Positions 22,301 to 33,491 of a stretch of DNA of 64,000 bases are shown here, in pieces. The stretch spans positions 14,138,501 to 14,202,500 of the forward strand of contig NC_084922.1 of the NCBI RefSeq assembly GCF_958298935.1, written 5' to 3'. Source of the stretch: Phragmites australis (Eukaryota > Streptophyta > Magnoliopsida > Poales > Poaceae). The notes below the pieces were generated by a model. That model was not told the origin of the DNA and ran no database searches. It saw only the letters and a list, made by a program, of their open reading frames with translations. Each line of letters begins with the position of its first letter. Within the stretch, counting starts at the first letter, position 1. Made by a program: the position numbers and the translations under genes.

Positions 22301-22801
22301 TCAAGCAGCCATAGGTAGCCGTAGGGTGGCGGCGGCGGAAGGCGCACCGGTACTGGCGCCGTCGCCGGTGACTGTGAGGGCCCCGCCGCGCGCGAGTATG
22401 GACCTGTAGATCTCGACGAGCACCTTCTCGTTGTACTCCTTGAGCTGCGGCGGCCGCGCGAAGGCCCCGTGGGTCGTCGCAGCGCAGTAGGGCGCGCCGG
22501 CGCCGTACCCGACGACGGGGGAGAACGCGAGCCGCAGCATGGCGGACACGTACGCGTCGCGGAGGCGCACGAGCCACCGCCGCGGCGAGAGCGCGCGGAG
22601 CAGACGCCGACCGAGGCCGCGGCGCACGCGCCACCCGCGGCGGCGCCGGCCGGGGCCCTTTTGCGGCTGCGCAGTGCCGCCGCCGCCGCCGAGCTCAGCG
22701 GTGGGGAGCGGCGGGCGGCGCTGAGCAGCGGCAGCTTCGAGGCGGTAGTAACCGCGGCGCTTCCAGTAGGCCTTGATGCCGCCCTTGTAGGTGCGGTCCA
22801 T
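22301..22801 (-). CDS. Uncharacterised plant protein, 166 aa (best host gene candidate)
   Basis: A single open frame of 166 codons on the minus strand starts at ATG 22801 in a good plant context (GCCATGG) and ends at 22301. The N-terminus has KGGIKAYWKRRGYYRLE; the middle is Arg-rich (PGRRRRGWRVRRGLGRRLL); then LVRLRDAYVSAMLRLA and, near the C-terminus, PPQLKEYNEKVLVEIYRSIL. From memory this order (YWKRRGY..., LVRLRDAYV..., LKEYxEKxxxEIY) belongs to a small plant family of unknown function; I cannot confirm it by search. Strong third-position GC, typical of many grass genes, contrasts with the AT-rich surroundings. No signal peptide or membrane span. Possible 5' UTR up to about 22955, with TTTATAG near 23000 as a TATA-like site, or a TTGCAG acceptor near 22955 if there is a leader intron. 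Confidence 0.7.
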   Translation of the reverse strand: MDRTYKGGIKAYWKRRGYYRLEAAAAQRRPPLPTAELGGGGGTAQPQKGPGRRRRGWRVRRGLGRRLLRALSPRRWLVRLRDAYVSAMLRLAFSPVVGYGAGAPYCAATTHGAFARPPQLKEYNEKVLVEIYRSILARGGALTVTGDGASTGAPSAAATLRLPMAA

Positions 22802-22959
22802 GGCTTCGTTCTTTGCCGCAAGCTCGATTCGGTTGTGGATGAAGCCTTCTGGGGAGCTTCTGTACTGAAATGGTAGTGTACAATGCGACGGTAGCAGAAT
22901 GGAGTAGGTCTTAAAGAAGTAGGGAATTTTTGTGTGCAGTGAAGACCCTGCAATGTTAG

Positions 22960-23700
22960 ATATTCAAGTATTGCACCCAGATTAAATTTTGCAAGCTATA
23001 AATATTTTACAAAATTATTGTAAAACTACTTATTTAAGTAATAGTTTTATAAAACTACAGCAAAACTATACATACTTTGATAAAATTATCGCAAAACTAT
23101 AAATTTAAGTAATAATTTTATAAAACTACAGATTTAATATTGATTTTATCGCAAAACTACATATTCTAAATGAGTTATTCTCGTCATATTATCATGACGA
23201 CCATGCCTCGCTTACTATCTCACGGGAGATGCCAGCTCGTAAAATGGATCGTTCGAGAGTTCATGTGATTGCAAACGGACTCATTCGTCAGGTTAACAGG
23301 TCTACGATAGAATCTACAGTTTACGATAAAATCGGCGTTAAATTCCTACTTTTGTGATATTGTTCCTTATAATTATGCGATTTACGATAATTTTGTCAAA
23401 GTATCTGTAGTTTCATGAGCTTCTGGACGGTCCATTTTATAAAATAACAGCTGTTGTGAGACTACAGGGTTGGGAACAACTCCTCTAAATTATGTATTTT
23501 TTTGATAAAATCGGCGTTAAATCTGTAGTTCTATAAAATTATTGCTTAAATTTATAGGTTTGCGATCATTTTGTTAAAGATCCGTAGTTTTGCGATAAAA
23601 TTGATACTAAATCTATTTTCTTATAAAACTATTGTTTAAATCTATAATTTTACGATAATTTTATTAAAATATTTGTAATTTTAGAAATTTGCTCATAAAG
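22960..23700. repeat. AT-rich region of reiterated TATAAAACTA / GATAAAATCGGCGTTAAAT words
   Basis: GATAAAATCGGCGTTAAAT occurs near 23324 and 23503. Variants of TTATAAAACTATTGTTTAAA and TTTGCGATAATTTTGTTAAA recur throughout. It lies on the promoter side of the minus-strand gene at 22801. No coding signal. Confidence 0.5.
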
Positions 23701-24284
23701 AAGAGAGGAGCAAATGGAGACAATGACATGGTAGCTTATCGTTTCTTGGAACTGGCTTTTAGCGAAACTGGCGAAGAAGTTTTTCGGGAAAAAAAGAAAC
23801 TTATGAAGGCAGCTTTAAAAAGTTGTCTGGCCAAATCGGAAATTCTTGCGATGAGTTGTTCCAATCGACCGCGCTTTCGGAAATATGGATGTCTACTGGT
23901 TTGAGGATTTAATTCAGATAATAATTTAATCATGATTTAAGTCAAAATTTCTATTATATAAAATATAAGTCGATTCTCGAGTTACATCTTTCTCCTAGTC
24001 TCCTCTTATCTAATAAAAACCTTAAAATTCAAATAATTGACTCATTTTTGCCTCTAAGTCTCCTTCAACCTTCCCACATCGTTATCGTTATCGTCTATGA
24101 GACAAATTTTAATAATAAAAATAAATTAAAAATTATAAGAAAAATTAACGGATAATTTTCTTCTAATACTTATATTTTTATTACAAAGTATGAGTATTTA
24201 GCTAGTTCAGATTGTAATTTGACATAATTAGCATTTTCCTTGGTCTTCTTTATATGATGATCAGCCACCTGAACGAAGTTGCGT
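23701..24284. other. Stretch without a recognisable gene
   Basis: A short plus-strand reading frame (to 23904) has no ATG-led match to anything I recognise and sits at a repeat edge. The rest is AT-rich. Confidence 0.4.
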
Positions 24285-25435
24285 TACTGAGCTCCGGCGG
24301 TAACTGAAAAGTCGCGGTTAGTGCGGAAACCGGTCAAAAATTAAAAAAATTTGGACAAAATTTATTTCGCAAAAATTGAAATTTGGGGAAAAAATTGCGA
24401 TTTTAGCCGTTCGGTAACCAGTCGGTTTAGACCGATTACCGAGCGGTTTTTACGATTTATCGAGCGGATTTGTCAAATTTTTCACATTGTCGGTAACCGC
24501 TCGGTTTTCTCGATTTATCGAGTGGTTTTCTCGATTTTCAGTGAAGTTCAACAAAAAAAATCCAAAAATTATCTCAATTTTGTAAAATCAATAACTAATT
24601 CATTTGAGCTTCAAATCAAGTGAAATAATTTTTGTTGATTTCCTTGTAACATGATCTACATGATAAAACTATTTATACTCATAAAAAAGTTCAAAATTTT
24701 CTGTGAAATTGTATTTTTTTAAACCAACTTAAATGCATAGTTTACTCTTTGGTAATCAAAAATTATGAAACTAATTTTGTTAGTCTTCTTACATGATCCT
24801 ATATCTTTTAAAAATATATGAACTCATGAATTAGTTATTGTAACATGCAGGATTGTGTAAATGTGTTGCGACTAGATTAATTCATAACTGACCCATCATA
24901 CCTCAAAAATTAGTGAACCACTTTTATTAGTTTATTTATACGATGATTTAAGTAGGAAAAATAATAGTAGTTATAAAAAAGTTAATTACAATACTGTTTC
25001 TTAACATATTCACTTTATACTTGTGAACTTTGTAAAAATCATAGAGAAATTAGTAAAGCTATAAATAAAGTGAAATCAATTTTAAAGATCCTCTTAAGAT
25101 ACGTTTTACATAAAAAAAATATGTGTTTGCATGTTAAACTTTTTCTTAACATGAGTTAATAACTGAGTGTATACTTCAATTTTTTTTATTTTTTTCAAAC
25201 TTCTTCCCTGTAGAATATGATGCAAAGGACATTATTTTTGGAAAAACTTTTCACGGAAGGTCTTAGAATTGTGTCTAGTTTTTTTAAAGATTTTTTTGAA
25301 TTGTTTAATTTTTTTATTTTTTTGAATTTTTTAATTCAAATTCGATTACCATTCGGTTTCAGAAATCGAACCAGACCGAGATGGTCGGTTATCACGATTT
25401 TTACTCGATTACCGTCGGTTTTTTAACCCTGCACT
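24285..25435. mobile_element. Unassigned non-autonomous DNA element with CGGTAACCG-rich ends
   Basis: Both ends carry dense CGGTAACCG / TCGATTTATCGAG / GATTACCG words (24290-24550 and 25335-25425), with an AT-rich non-coding centre. The right end reads ACCGTCGGTTTTTTAACCCTGCA. It interrupts the LINE fragment just before its catalytic motif. The terminal inverted repeat is imperfect and no TSD could be fixed, so the superfamily is open. Confidence 0.4.
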
Positions 25436-26614
25436 GGATATAATGGCGCTGGAACAGTTTTATAGCAAGGGGAGAGGAGAGCACGTGGATCATCTTATGT
25501 TTCATCAAGAATGGATGGGGAAGATTGTCGGGGCCGGTGTCCGCCACCATCACCTTGTGTAGAACATCAGTGACGATGTGGAATAGGTACGTACTCAATG
25601 GGTCGCCCTACCTCAGGCCACGCTTGCACTGGATCGATGGCCCCGGAACGCCATTGAGCACATCTGTGATGCGCCCAGTGGAGAGCAGGGAATTCATCCA
25701 TGCCCGACACATATCACCAAAGCCACGGACTGCCAGGATGATGTCCAAGGCCTCTCAGCTAATGGAGTTGAAAGCCTTGCGGAAGTCCAGCTTGAGCGCG
25801 ACAGTAGGAGCACCACGCTTATGACAACCCTCGACAAGCTCCACGTTGAAGAGGAAGTTGCCAGTGATCAAATGCCCTTTGATGAACCCTATCTGGAATA
25901 AGGAGACCAAGAGAGTGATGAAGCTCTGGAGTCAAGTGGTCAGGATTTTGACTGCAAGTTTAAAGGCGACATACTTTTTTTTTAACGGTGGATCTATTTT
26001 TACAATTTTTTAAGATAGGATCCGTGCACACTTATTCTGTGTATATTCGTACCAGCACTCGGACTCGAACCCGAACCGGCTCAAGCACTCGCACCGTTCC
26101 AACGCAGTCCTTGCCAACGTTGGCTTTCTTGGGAAGGAGCGCGATGAAGGCCTGGTTGACGCAGGACATGTCCACGTGGAAGTCGTAGAGGAACCCCATG
26201 ACGACCGATTCGACAACTGGCCAAACAATGCGGTAGAAGGCTGGCCCGAACCCGTCCACAACACCGTCTTGGCTTTGGAAACAGAGAACGGCAACTCTAG
26301 CTCAATCAACCTGGGGACCTGACCTGTGACAGCAGTGGCTCAAGGTCGAAGTCCCTGACCACCGGAGACGCCACGCTGAAGAGCGAGGAGTAGTAGGCAT
26401 GGAGGATCCGATCCTTTGCCACATGCGTGTAGGATGCACGGCGCCATCATGCAGCACGGCAGCACCACGATTGGATTGCGGCGGAGCCGAGCCCAAATAA
26501 AGGCGTGGAAGAAGGCCGTCTTCTCGTCTCCTAACTTGCAAAATTTGATGTTGCAGCGTTGCTTCCAATAGACATAGAGTTCCTTGTGCAGCGGACAGCC
26601 AGGCGATCACCGGA

Positions 26615-26679
26615 GATAGTTTTTTTTAATAATATTATTTTATTAGAAAATTATAAAAATATAATTCAAAATGAGAAAG

Positions 26680-26725
<46 letters not shown>

Positions 26726-27412
26726 ATATATGTGTGTTAGTCAATATTTTAATTGCCGACTAGTCTTTTGTTGGCAAACTAATAGTCCATCAGCATGTTC
26801 AACATTTGTGTGCTGACGTGTCGGCATACCAATTGCCGATAGGTGCTCTGTCCTGTAGATGATAGTTAAAAATAAATTATAATTTTTTCATATGATCTCG
26901 AATGTAGATGATTTTTATATGAAAATTGTATCTATTGATAATGATATCTACAACTTTGTAGTTTAATACTTTTTAATTAAATCTGTTTAAATGCCAAAAA
27001 AAAAAAGTGGCTAAAAATTTTAGATCTCAAAAACTAGATCTAAAACTTACCACTTTTTGAAAAATAAATGGATTTAAATGAAAAGATGTTCAACTATAAA
27101 GTTGTAGATATCGTCAATATGTATAATTTTTATATAAAGATCGTCTTCATCCGAGATCATATAAAAAAGTTATGACTTTTTCTTTGAATATCACCTATGA
27201 GACACAAGACCTGTCGACCATTGATGTGCCGACAAGTACTGGGGAATTACATGTTAGCACACCGAATACCGATATGCTATCTAATTACTGACTAGTCACC
27301 GACAAGTGAGTAGTCGGCAATTAGAGTACCGTCAGGTGCCTATATCTACAATTTTCTTATTTTAAATTATTTTTTTAATTTCCTAATAAAATAATATTAT
27401 TTCAAAAAATTA
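26615..27412. mobile_element. 798-bp foldback MITE, Mutator type, inside the LINE
   Basis: Perfect 9-bp direct repeats ATCACCGGA flank it (26606-26614 and 27413-27421), the TSD length of Mutator-like elements. The terminal inverted repeats are at least 55 bp long, containing AATAATATTATTTTATTAG. The inverted similarity continues almost to the centre (TTTTAGATCT...AGATCTAAAA, 27018-27045), so the whole element can fold into a hairpin with arms near 390 bp. The arms include ATATCTACAACTTTGTAGTT and GCCGAC-rich words. A (TA)n run interrupts the left arm. No coding capacity. Confidence 0.88.
26682..26713. repeat. (TA)n microsatellite
   Basis: Continuous TA dinucleotides in the left arm of the foldback MITE, followed by TGTATG units; absent from the right arm, so acquired after the hairpin formed. 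Confidence 0.9.
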
Positions 27413-27540
27413 ATCACCGGATGATGCAGAGTGAGCTCACTGGCTGACAGAGGACGCAGCTCCTCCAGGATATCAACTACTAGCTCGATAATGCAGCGGC
27501 GGTTGGCCATGACGGCCTCGGCCGCTTCTTCCCGCGCGAG

Positions 27541-28737
27541 CCCACTTTTTTACTTCGACATATAACTTGAGTCATTATATTCTTTCTAAATTTTAGAAAA
27601 GTAAATTTTCAAAACTATATGTAGACGAGAGTTCTATTGATATACACATGTCAAGTATTGATATTTCGAGATGGTCAAATTTTAGGAAACTTTGATCTTA
27701 AATATTAAAAAAACATAAAATGAGCCGTATAATTATGAGCACGATATTTAGACGGGTGTATGCCTATCTTTCGGCAGGGAAAATTTACACTGAGAGGCTA
27801 AAGCTTTCTCTACATCAGTATACTTACGGAGAAAGTACAATCTTGCCTGTGCTTTAGGAAAAAGCTCAAAAAGACGGTTATTAGTAAGACGAAACCTGGA
27901 GTTTTCAATAAATTACGGTGCACGTTGAGCATTTTCGATCTATTACTTGGTTATCTCTTCAAGCGTATCACAAGATTCATGATGATCACCCTAAAACTCA
28001 GGTGATGAACTTTATCTAAAGGACGACGAATGCCCGATAGCAATAGGTATACCTTTCTTTTCTACGGAAATAATCATGCATGCATCATTGTTGTGAATTT
28101 TACCAATATAAGTAGACAAGGGAATATATAGTTCGTGCTTTTTGTTGTGATCTGAAATCTAGTACTTGAAATATTGGCTTGACAAATACTTGCCATCGTC
28201 CCATGCATGAGTAGCCAAAAGTTTTTCTATTTCACTTTGAACTCTTCATTTTATTAGTCTTTACACCAAAATACAAGTTCAGTCTCTGTTAAAGGATAGT
28301 ATGGCAAATGGTTTTGCTGGATTGAACGTGTTCTTTGGCAAACAAACACTACACTAGACGCCTCTCGTTTGTGTTCCATACTTCCATATTTCACCTGAAA
28401 GCTCAGAACAGGACACGAGAAATTGCAATTGCAGAGACCACGGGGGTCGTATGTGCGAAGAAGATAGTGGGCCGGATAGCGTCGCATTTAAGGAGGAAAG
28501 GGTGGTAGTTGGGTGCATGCATCCCTCTGACCCTCCGTTAATGGCGATCGGTAGTGAGGTGAGGAGACGGCCGGCGTGCGGTGACGCTCAGATCCGGGCC
28601 GGGCACCGCCGTCTGTCTGGCGCCACTGCCCATGTCGGGGGAAATTTCTCTCTCCCATGGCAAAGTAAGTAAAATGGTACACGAGTAAAAAAAATTTTAC
28701 TATAGTAAAATTATAAGGATAGCAAAGTTGATGATAT
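27541..28737. other. Low-repeat stretch without recognisable genes
   Basis: No protein motif, splice-linked frames or inverted ends could be supported on either strand. The GC-rich patch at 28440-28650 has only short frames without recognisable content. Confidence 0.4.
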
Positions 28738-28922
28738 TTGGGCGTGTTTGAATTGGATTCCGGCTAACCCGTCAATCTATTGGCTCGCCAAAAGTTTGGT
28801 GTAGAAATCGGTCGTCGCGGTTTCACCGCACGTGGATGTGAAAATGCACTAAGGCGAACGCGAGAGCGTAGAATTATGTGCAGGCTCGCTAACACGTGTT
28901 GATGCTGAACCAAACAAGAACC
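28738..28922. mobile_element. Possible short MITE
   Basis: Starts GGGCGTGTTTGAATTGG and ends CTGAACCAAACAAGAACC, a roughly inverted pair of the GTTTGGTT/AACCAAAC kind common in grass MITEs. No TSD is clear, so the call is weak. Confidence 0.3.
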
Positions 28923-30380
28923 TCGCATATAGGCGGCGAACCCTTGAGTGACCGATGAAAAAGTTAAATTCCCGCATGCATGGGCATGTGCGATCTGCGA
29001 AGCGCTCCTATGCCCGTGTCCGCTCGCGCTGACGCACGGGGGCTCCATGACATCCGCCGGATTTAAGCACCTCCTTTTGGCAGCGATTTGTTGGTGGATC
29101 AAAAATGCTCAGTCCGAACTCCGGATACCACCTGAGCCAGATTTCGAGGCTTTTCCTTCGGGTTGCGCTCAAGGAAAAATTTATGAACGATATAATCTGT
29201 TATATCGGTTGGGTCTAATAAATTTTTTTATTGTTCAAAATTTTCATTTTTTAAATTTTCGTCTAGTATCACATCAGTATATTATTACTGTTGTATTTTT
29301 AAATCAGTGATACTCTTTTATTTCTATATTATTATGCATAGTTTTTTATATTAATGATTTAGAGATAATCGGTGTTATTTTCTAGAGAAATTGAGATATT
29401 TTTCTAAATTTGATCGAAAAATTTATCTGCCATCGATAGAATTCTGATAAATCTGAAAATCTCATTTCTCGGTGATCCCGATAAATTTCTGCTACTGATA
29501 AATAAAATCTTGATTACCCTAGTAGGGGGAATGGGAGGGAGAGGATGACCGTGACGAGCAAAACCATCACACGAGCTCGTGAGCTGGGCTACTAGCGCCG
29601 GAGGACGCAGCAATAGGGGGAAAAAATGACGACCACCTTTGGCAAATGCGTGCAATTAAATTGGTCCGTCCATTGACAGTCACCTTTCTCTCCCGTTCTG
29701 CCGGTCTCTCTTTCTTGCAGTATTGCTCCATCTGCCCAGTAGCTACGAAGTAGAGTGAGATCTTCCTCTTCTTCTTTTTGCTCTTTTCTTTCCTTCTACT
29801 CCTCTTTTTTTTCTTCTTTCTTTTTCATATCCAAAAATTATGAAAGGCTCCCAAGACCCACGCCCCTCCCCGTGGATCCGCTCATGCATCTGCCGGTCTC
29901 TCCCGTTGCGTGCAATAACAGGGATCACAATACTGAACGCAGGACAAGGATACACGATCTGCTACGACAGCGCGAGTACGCGACTTCACCATTCGGAACT
30001 GAACCAGGCAGTACGTGCATGTCGCTGTTGTAGGTACGTAGCTATCGGAAAAGGTAGCAGACCTGGTGAAGCAAGAGTAGGCACTGGTGCTTCTCATCGT
30101 GGTCCATCGGTCCCGGCTTGGCCCGTATTATATTTAGCATCATTGATTGACCTATTTGCTACCGTAGTGGTCTCGTATGAGAAACAGTGTCATTCATACA
30201 TCTCTGCATGTCAGTGTTTAAGCGCCGCCCTATGAACGGATCGGTCGTACACTCCGTTACCCTTCAGGCCTTCACAACATCAAACATGATCTGATACTGA
30301 TATACCAACAGCAACAGCAACGACAAGACCACCAAAGAGTGTGCCTTCGCTTACAGCCCCGTAGAACAACCTAGCTAATG
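28923..30380. other. Gene-free stretch with a polypyrimidine tract
   Basis: 29755-29830 is nearly pure C/T on the plus strand (CTTCCTCTTCTTCTTTTTGC-like). Short reading frames here lack any recognisable domain. Confidence 0.4.
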
Positions 30381-30600
30381 GCCAGTTTTTTTATTTTTAT
30401 ATTTTTTAATTACAAATTTAAATAAATAGATTTCTCATAAAAAAAATTATAAAACTAGTAGATGACTGCAGTCCTTTGAGAGGGCGGTTAGGCCACCCGT
30501 TCCTGGGAGGGTGGCAATGGGGCTAATTGCCCTCTCAAGGGGTGGCTAGGGCCTGAGAGGGTGGTTAGCAGCCTAGCCGCCCTCTGAAGGGGCAGTAATG
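30381..30600. repeat. Left inverted end and subterminal repeats of the Mutator-like element
   Basis: About 115 bp match the right end inverted. Adjoining palindromic GAGAGGGCGGTTAGG / CCTAGCCGCCCTCT units run to about 30597. Confidence 0.75.
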
Positions 30601-30934
30601 TTATTTTTTTCCCGAAAATTACAAAATTTTGTGTATTTCATCATAAATTAAAATAGAGAATTAAGAAAATTTGGAATTAAAAATATTGAAGAGGAGTGAA
30701 AACGGTATACTGAGGAAGCGAGAATTTGGAGTAGGTTATGTAATAGTTGGAGAATAAAAAATCAGTAATTAGCACTCGCAACATATTACGTGGGTATGCG
30801 GTGCGAACGACGACAAACATAGTATTAAACATAGGGTGAAAATATTACATAAAACTGTAACCACGACGACACGGCGAGGAAACGAATGTGTCATGTATGG
30901 TTCGCACTAAGACCTACTTATTAGTGTGCCGCTC

Positions 30935-31775
30935 TGTCGGAGGATTAACTCCTGTCGCAGGGATCCCGAGAGACCCCTTTTTAGAGATTCGGCCGGGGGA
31001 TGATCCTGAATAAGTTCGTCGGAGAAATAAATGGGAATAAATGCAACGGCCGGTGGTGGGGGTGTCGACCTAGTGCAAGAAGAAGTAAATGCACCAGAAT
31101 TTTGACAGGTTCGGGCCGCACGGGGCGTAATACCCTACTCTTGTATGGATGCTATAACTGTCCTGAGGAAGCCCCTCAAGGATGTTGCTGGTTACAAGGA
31201 TGTTGGCCTAACTAAGAGCTTGAGACTCCTTGTTCTTCGGCTGGAACTGTGCTCAACCTTGCTCACAGTGTCTACCCTTGCATTGTGTTCTTCATCTTGT
31301 TCTTTAGGATGGCTCCTCGCTGTGGTTGGTCTTTCTCTTGTTGGTTCGCTGTTCGTATCTTCTGTGTTGCCGACTATTTTAAGTACTCGCCGACCACGAC
31401 ATGCCCCGAACGGAAAGGAGGGGGCTCGAGTTCCGAGGCGCCATAAATGGAAAGGGCGTCATCATTTTTTCTAGGTGAAGTGACCGGGGGTGGAAAATGC
31501 GTCGCACGCCCGGTCGCCCGTCACTATAAATGCCCTGGCAACGGGCGCCGTGGAGAGGGCCCACCGGGCACCCGCAGAGCAACCCGGCGTGCTTGCCCTG
31601 TCTTGTTCCCCTGCCACAGCAGTGCGGCAGATGGAACGCCTTGATCCTCACGACGTTATCACGAGGCAAGCCGGATGGCACGAGACGGGACCTGTGCAAT
31701 TAATGACCCCACGCCTCTCTGCCAAAACGTGGCAGGAACTGACGCTGAGCGCGGCGGGAGCAGTTGGAGGTGTCA
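30935..31775 (-). repeat. 3' LTR of the gag-only gypsy element
   Basis: Matches 33512-34355 almost throughout and ends ...GGAGGTGTCA (minus-strand TGACACCTCC). Small reading frames inside it also occur in the other LTR, so they are not genes. Confidence 0.8.
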
Positions 31776-31839
31776 GGCTACGCACGCTCATTAAATGCGG
31801 CCTTGAACCTCTGGCTGGTTGAGGGCCAGGGGTGGCAGG

Positions 31840-31955
31840 AGCGGGGGCCCTTGCTGGAGCGGGAGCCCGGGCGGGGACCAGAGCCCTTGCGGGAGCCCGG
31901 GCGGGGACCAGATCCCTTGCGGGAGCCAAAGCCCTTGCGGGAGCCGGAGCCCTAG
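31840..31955. repeat. GC-rich ~30-bp tandem repeat
   Basis: GGGAGCCCGGGCGGGGACCA plus GAGCCCTTGC occurs twice in full, with shorter GGGAGCC..AGCCCTTGC variants beside it, between the gag stop and the 3' LTR. Confidence 0.75.
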
Positions 31956-32016
31956 GAGGGGCCCTGGCCGGGGCTCTCGCGGGCGCAGGCCTTCTGTCGG
32001 CGGCAGCCCGGTGTTC

Positions 32017-33447
32017 TTATCGGCGATCGGGCTCTTGGGCTGGCCTAGGGGCGAGGCCCTGGGCCGGTTCGACGGGAGCAACCTCGCACCTTCTTCTCTT
32101 TTTCTTTTCCCGCCTGTCGGAGCGGGAAGAACTTGGTTGGTCGGTGGCGGGGCGCTCGGGGCACGGAGCATGCCAAGCCCGGGCCTTGGCCGCCTTGGCG
32201 CACTTGTCGGCCAGCGCGAAGAGTTCCGTAGTGGTTTTGATTTCGTGCGTACCTAGCTTCTCGAGCATCCGCTCATCGTGGACACCCTGCCGGAAGGCGA
32301 CGATTACAGCGTGGGGGGCTATCCATGGGATAGTGTTGCGGACCTGGCTGAAACGCTGGATGAAGCGCCGTAGCGTCTCCCCCTCCAGCTGCTTAACGAC
32401 GTGGAGGTCGCACTCCAAGCCGGGGCGCGTGAACGTGCCCTGAAAATTAGCCACGAACTGGTGGCAAAGGTCATCCCAGGAGCTAATAGATCCTGGAGGT
32501 AAGTTCATGAGCCAAGAACGGGCAGAGCCCCTCAAGGCAACATGAAAATAATTTGCCATCACCTTTTCACTGCCACCGGCCGCCTGGACGGCCGTAGTGT
32601 ATATCTGGAGGAACTCAACGGGGTCGATGGACCCGTCGTACTTCTCTGGCAGCTCAGGGCAGAACTTGGAGGGCCATTTGACCCGGCAGAGCTCACTAGT
32701 GAAGGCACGACTGCCGGTGCCGTACCCTGTGGCGCGGGTGGCGTTCCTTGGCGGTGAACGCCGGCGAGCCGGGGAATCCTGGCGATCGTGGGCCAGCAAA
32801 GAGGAAGCCTGGTCCTCAGCCTCGGCCTCCTGCCAGGTCTCCCGCTGGCGCTCGAGAGTGACACGCGCATCTTCGTGGCCCCTCCGCTTGTTGAGGCGCA
32901 AGCGGAGGTCCTGGGCTTCGGACGCGGCCAGAGGGGCGGCGCTCTGCCTGGAGGCCCCCCGGCCTGTGCGAATGTTACCCGACAATGGGCTATTTCTGGC
33001 GGTGCCACGCTGGGTGGTGGCGCGAGAACTCTCGGCCAGCACCTGGCGGCAGGCAGTGCGGACCAGGGCAGCGACTTCTTGGAGCCAGCGGCCCTCCGGG
33101 GTTTCCGGCGTTGCCTGGACAAGCGGATGCCTGAGGAGAGCGTGCGCCGCAAGCAGCGTGCTCCCGGGGCTGGCCTCGGCTAGCCTACGCCGGAGGGGTG
33201 CCCGGCGCTGTCCAGATGCGGACCTGGTGGTCGGAGTCTCGACCACCTGTTGGGGGTCGGACGGTGCACCGGCGGCGGCGGCGGCTCGGCTGGGCCCTGC
33301 GCCTTGGTGCCCTTGGGAGGGGAATGCTGCGCGTGCAGATCGCGGTTGCTGCTGGGACGCAGTAGCGGCTAGGGCCTCCTGTGCGAGGGGTTGTATTTCC
33401 CCGTTGGAACTGGAGCCGGAGCGCTGGAGGCGGTGACCACGGGCCAT
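32017..33447 (-). CDS. gag: Tat-type gypsy Gag, 476 aa, open frame
   Basis: ATG at 33447 (MARGHRLQRSGSSSNGE) lies about 60 bp after the primer-binding site; the frame is open to the stop at 32017. The N-terminal half is Ala/Arg/Pro-rich. The Retrotrans_gag-like core covers roughly residues 290-430: KYDGSIDPVEFLQIYTTAV, MANYFHVALRGSARSWLMNL, SISSWDDLCHQFVANFQGTF, FSQVRNTIPWIA. A basic C-terminus (SDRREKKKRRRCEVA) follows. The zinc-knuckle part seen in the related 38004-49386 element is missing, so packaging ability is doubtful. Gag forms the particle that houses reverse transcription. The absence of stop codons, unlike nearly every other element gene here, suggests recent insertion. Confidence 0.85.
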   Translation of the reverse strand: MARGHRLQRSGSSSNGEIQPLAQEALAATASQQQPRSARAAFPSQGHQGAGPSRAAAAAGAPSDPQQVVETPTTRSASGQRRAPLRRRLAEASPGSTLLAAHALLRHPLVQATPETPEGRWLQEVAALVRTACRQVLAESSRATTQRGTARNSPLSGNIRTGRGASRQSAAPLAASEAQDLRLRLNKRRGHEDARVTLERQRETWQEAEAEDQASSLLAHDRQDSPARRRSPPRNATRATGYGTGSRAFTSELCRVKWPSKFCPELPEKYDGSIDPVEFLQIYTTAVQAAGGSEKVMANYFHVALRGSARSWLMNLPPGSISSWDDLCHQFVANFQGTFTRPGLECDLHVVKQLEGETLRRFIQRFSQVRNTIPWIAPHAVIVAFRQGVHDERMLEKLGTHEIKTTTELFALADKCAKAAKARAWHAPCPERPATDQPSSSRSDRREKKKRRRCEVAPVEPAQGLAPRPAQEPDRR

Positions 33448-33491
33448 TTTTTCTGTGGAAGAAAATAAACAAGTAGATTCAGGGATGTTCC

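Larger units (their letters stand above)
25436..27540 (-). pseudogene. LINE (non-LTR retrotransposon) reverse transcriptase fragment
   Basis: Read on the minus strand from 27540 downwards, it encodes EEAAEAVMANRR, then WKQRCNIKFCKLGDEKTAFF (26570-26500), DGFGPAFYRIVWP and SFHVDMSCVNQAFIALLPKKAN-type sequence (26260-26110), QIGFIKGHLITGNFLFNVEL (25890-25830), VALKLDFRKAFNSIS (25800-25760) and GLRQGDPLS with its Gln as a stop (25610-25580). This is the standard plant LINE order leading to the RT fingers and palm. The frame has stops and a short unrelated segment near 25970-26090. It is cut off right after MIHVL, just before the YADD catalytic motif. A 798-bp MITE is inserted at 26615-27412. Confidence 0.85.

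Noticed and set aside
22239..22953. Longer Arg/Ser/Pro-rich minus-strand frames and a plus-strand frame
   Set aside because: They overlap the 166-codon frame in other phases; only that frame shows family-like motifs and an ATG in good context.
23689..23904. 71-codon plus-strand frame
   Set aside because: It opens with a non-ATG codon, has no recognised homologue and lies at the edge of an AT-rich repeat.
28948..29310. 120-codon plus-strand frame
   Set aside because: It begins at a non-ATG codon; the second half is an AT-rich stretch unlikely to be coding, and no motif was seen.
32559..33436. Long plus-strand and alternative-frame minus-strand frames
   Set aside because: They are shadows of the gag gene on the minus strand, whose frame carries the recognisable Retrotrans_gag motifs.
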